A program made the position numbers and the translations under genes. The notes beneath the pieces are model-generated. The model worked only from the letters and a program-made list of their open reading frames with translations, was not told where the DNA came from and did no database searches. A stretch of DNA of 15,435 nucleotides from an uncultured Clostridium sp. (GTDB taxonomy: Bacteria > Bacillota > Clostridia > Lachnospirales > Lachnospiraceae): the NCBI GenBank assembly GCA_900552885.1, contig USBM01000023.1:1-15435 (forward strand). The letters are read 5' to 3'. This document shows, one piece after another, positions 14,520 through 15,435 of the stretch (its first letter is position 1; the number at the start of each line of letters is the position of its first letter).

Positions 14520-15435
14520 TGTATGCTACCTCCTCGTCCTCAGATTCCGGTTTGTGCATGATCTGAATGTTGAACGGATCAACCTGAATGCCGACCTTTT
14601 CCCCTACCGGATGCATGACTGTGGAGTGTACCAGCCATTCGAATCCACCAGCCATTACTTCCATCTCGTAGTGAACACCCTTGAAGATGATATGGGTTAC
14701 TTCGCCGGAAATCGTACCTTCTTCGGGTTTACATAACACAACATCTTCCGGACGAATGACAACATCGACCGGTTTGTTGGTGCCGAAACCTTCATCTACA
14801 CACTGCCATTTGGTATCAAAGAAGGATACCAGGCGGTCTTCAAGCATCATAGCGTCAATAATATTGCTGTCTCCGATAAAGTCGGCAACGAAAGCGTTTT
14901 CAGGTTCGTTATATATATCCTCCGGTGTTCCGATCTGCTGGATATATCCCTGATTCATAACGACAATGGTATCACTCATGGTAAGAGCTTCTTCCTGGTC
15001 GTGTGTAACATAAATGAAGGTAATACCTAGTTCGTTTTTAAGACGGATTAATTCATATTGCATATCCTGGCGGAGCTTTAAGTCTAATGCACCAAGTGGT
15101 TCGTCTAACAGAAGAATCTTTGGCTCATTTACAATCGCACGGGCAATAGCGATACGCTGTTGCTGTCCACCGCTTAAGGAGTCTGTTTTGCGGTTCTCAT
15201 ATCCGTCTAAGTTCACAAGCTTTAACGCATAACGGATCTTATCATCAATATATGCCTTACTTTTATTCTTCAATTTGAGCCCGAATGCAATGTTCTCAGC
15301 AATGGTCATATGGGTAAAGAGTGCATATTTCTGAAATACAGTATTCAATTGACGTTTGTTTGGTGGCAGATTGGTAATATCCGTACCATCAAACATGACT
15401 TTTCCCTTGTCAGGCTGCTCAAATCCACCAATAAT
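14509..15435 (-). CDS. potA: Polyamine ABC transporter ATPase PotA (5' end outside window)
   Basis: The ATP-hydrolysing subunit of the polyamine importer, on the cytoplasmic face. The frame is open to the right edge, where it reads IIGGFEQPDKGKV before the first in-window ATG (15396), so that ATG is internal. The Walker A motif lies beyond the edge. Visible: the Q-loop (FQKYALF), the ABC signature LSGGQQQR, Walker B with LLLDEPLGALD, and the H-loop VTHDQEEA. The C-terminal part (about the last 110 residues), with DVVIRPEDV, is the TOBE regulatory domain. Gene order potA-potB-potCD on the minus strand gives the complete importer. The promoter, and any regulator, are outside the window. Confidence 0.95.
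   Translation of the reverse strand: MIGGFEQPDKGKVMFDGTDITNLPPNKRQLNTVFQKYALFTHMTIAENIAFGLKLKNKSKAYIDDKIRYALKLVNLDGYENRKTDSLSGGQQQRIAIARAIVNEPKILLLDEPLGALDLKLRQDMQYELIRLKNELGITFIYVTHDQEEALTMSDTIVVMNQGYIQQIGTPEDIYNEPENAFVADFIGDSNIIDAMMLEDRLVSFFDTKWQCVDEGFGTNKPVDVVIRPEDVVLCKPEEGTISGEVTHIIFKGVHYEMEVMAGGFEWLVHSTVMHPVGEKVGIQVDPFNIQIMHKPESEDEEVAYIED

Overview
The window looks like a chromosomal segment of a low-to-moderate G+C, Gram-positive anaerobe of the class Clostridia, most likely a gut Lachnospiraceae (inference). Support: strong AGGAGG-type ribosome binding sites, sigma-A-like promoters with TATAAT boxes, several TTG starts, an InlB/BspA-type surface protein with an Fn3-like tail, a MecA-like protein, an ECF sigma/RsiV pair and an OatA-like acetyltransferase. 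No tRNA, rRNA, CRISPR array, insertion sequence or phage gene was seen.

Layout. (1) 1-1445: 3' part of a secreted repeat protein, cut by the left edge, then an intrinsic terminator. (2) 1587-4350: a tight three-gene operon with its own promoter: an OPT-family peptide transporter, a PqqD-like peptide-binding protein (TTG start, 2-nt gap) and a short protein resembling the N-terminal domain of the Clp adaptor MecA (3-nt gap). (3) 4347-6234: tandem promoters, the first a perfect TTGACA-N17-TATAAT overlapping the preceding stop codon, then a Cache-type chemoreceptor and a strong terminator. (4) 6262-7720: an ECF sigma factor and an overlapping RsiV-like anti-sigma factor, preceded by a textbook ECF promoter (TGAAAC-N17-CGTCTA) that suggests autoregulation. 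(5) 7746-9149: a HAD phosphatase and uracil-DNA glycosylase. (6) 9251-11714: an OatA-type acyltransferase with a C-terminal SGNH esterase domain, then a histidine phosphatase. (7) 11749-11814: a long, near-perfect hairpin between convergent genes. (8) 11847-15435, minus strand: potA (cut by the right edge), potB and a fused potC-potD gene, together a complete polyamine ABC importer apart from the missing N-terminus of PotA.

How the parts may work together. The sigma/RsiV pair and the OatA-like enzyme recall the lysozyme-response locus of Bacillus subtilis (sigV-rsiV-oatA), here separated by two housekeeping genes. The RsiV-like protein keeps an Ala-Tyr-Ala site right after its membrane helix, where signal peptidase could start lysozyme-triggered cleavage. 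The most unusual unit is the OPT/PqqD/MecA-like operon: a peptide importer co-transcribed with a peptide-recognition domain and a proteolysis-adaptor-like domain, with no RiPP enzyme nearby. The PqqD-like gene also holds two mutually exclusive hairpins inside its coding sequence. These are the best candidates for something not yet described. All functional links are inferences from sequence and gene order.
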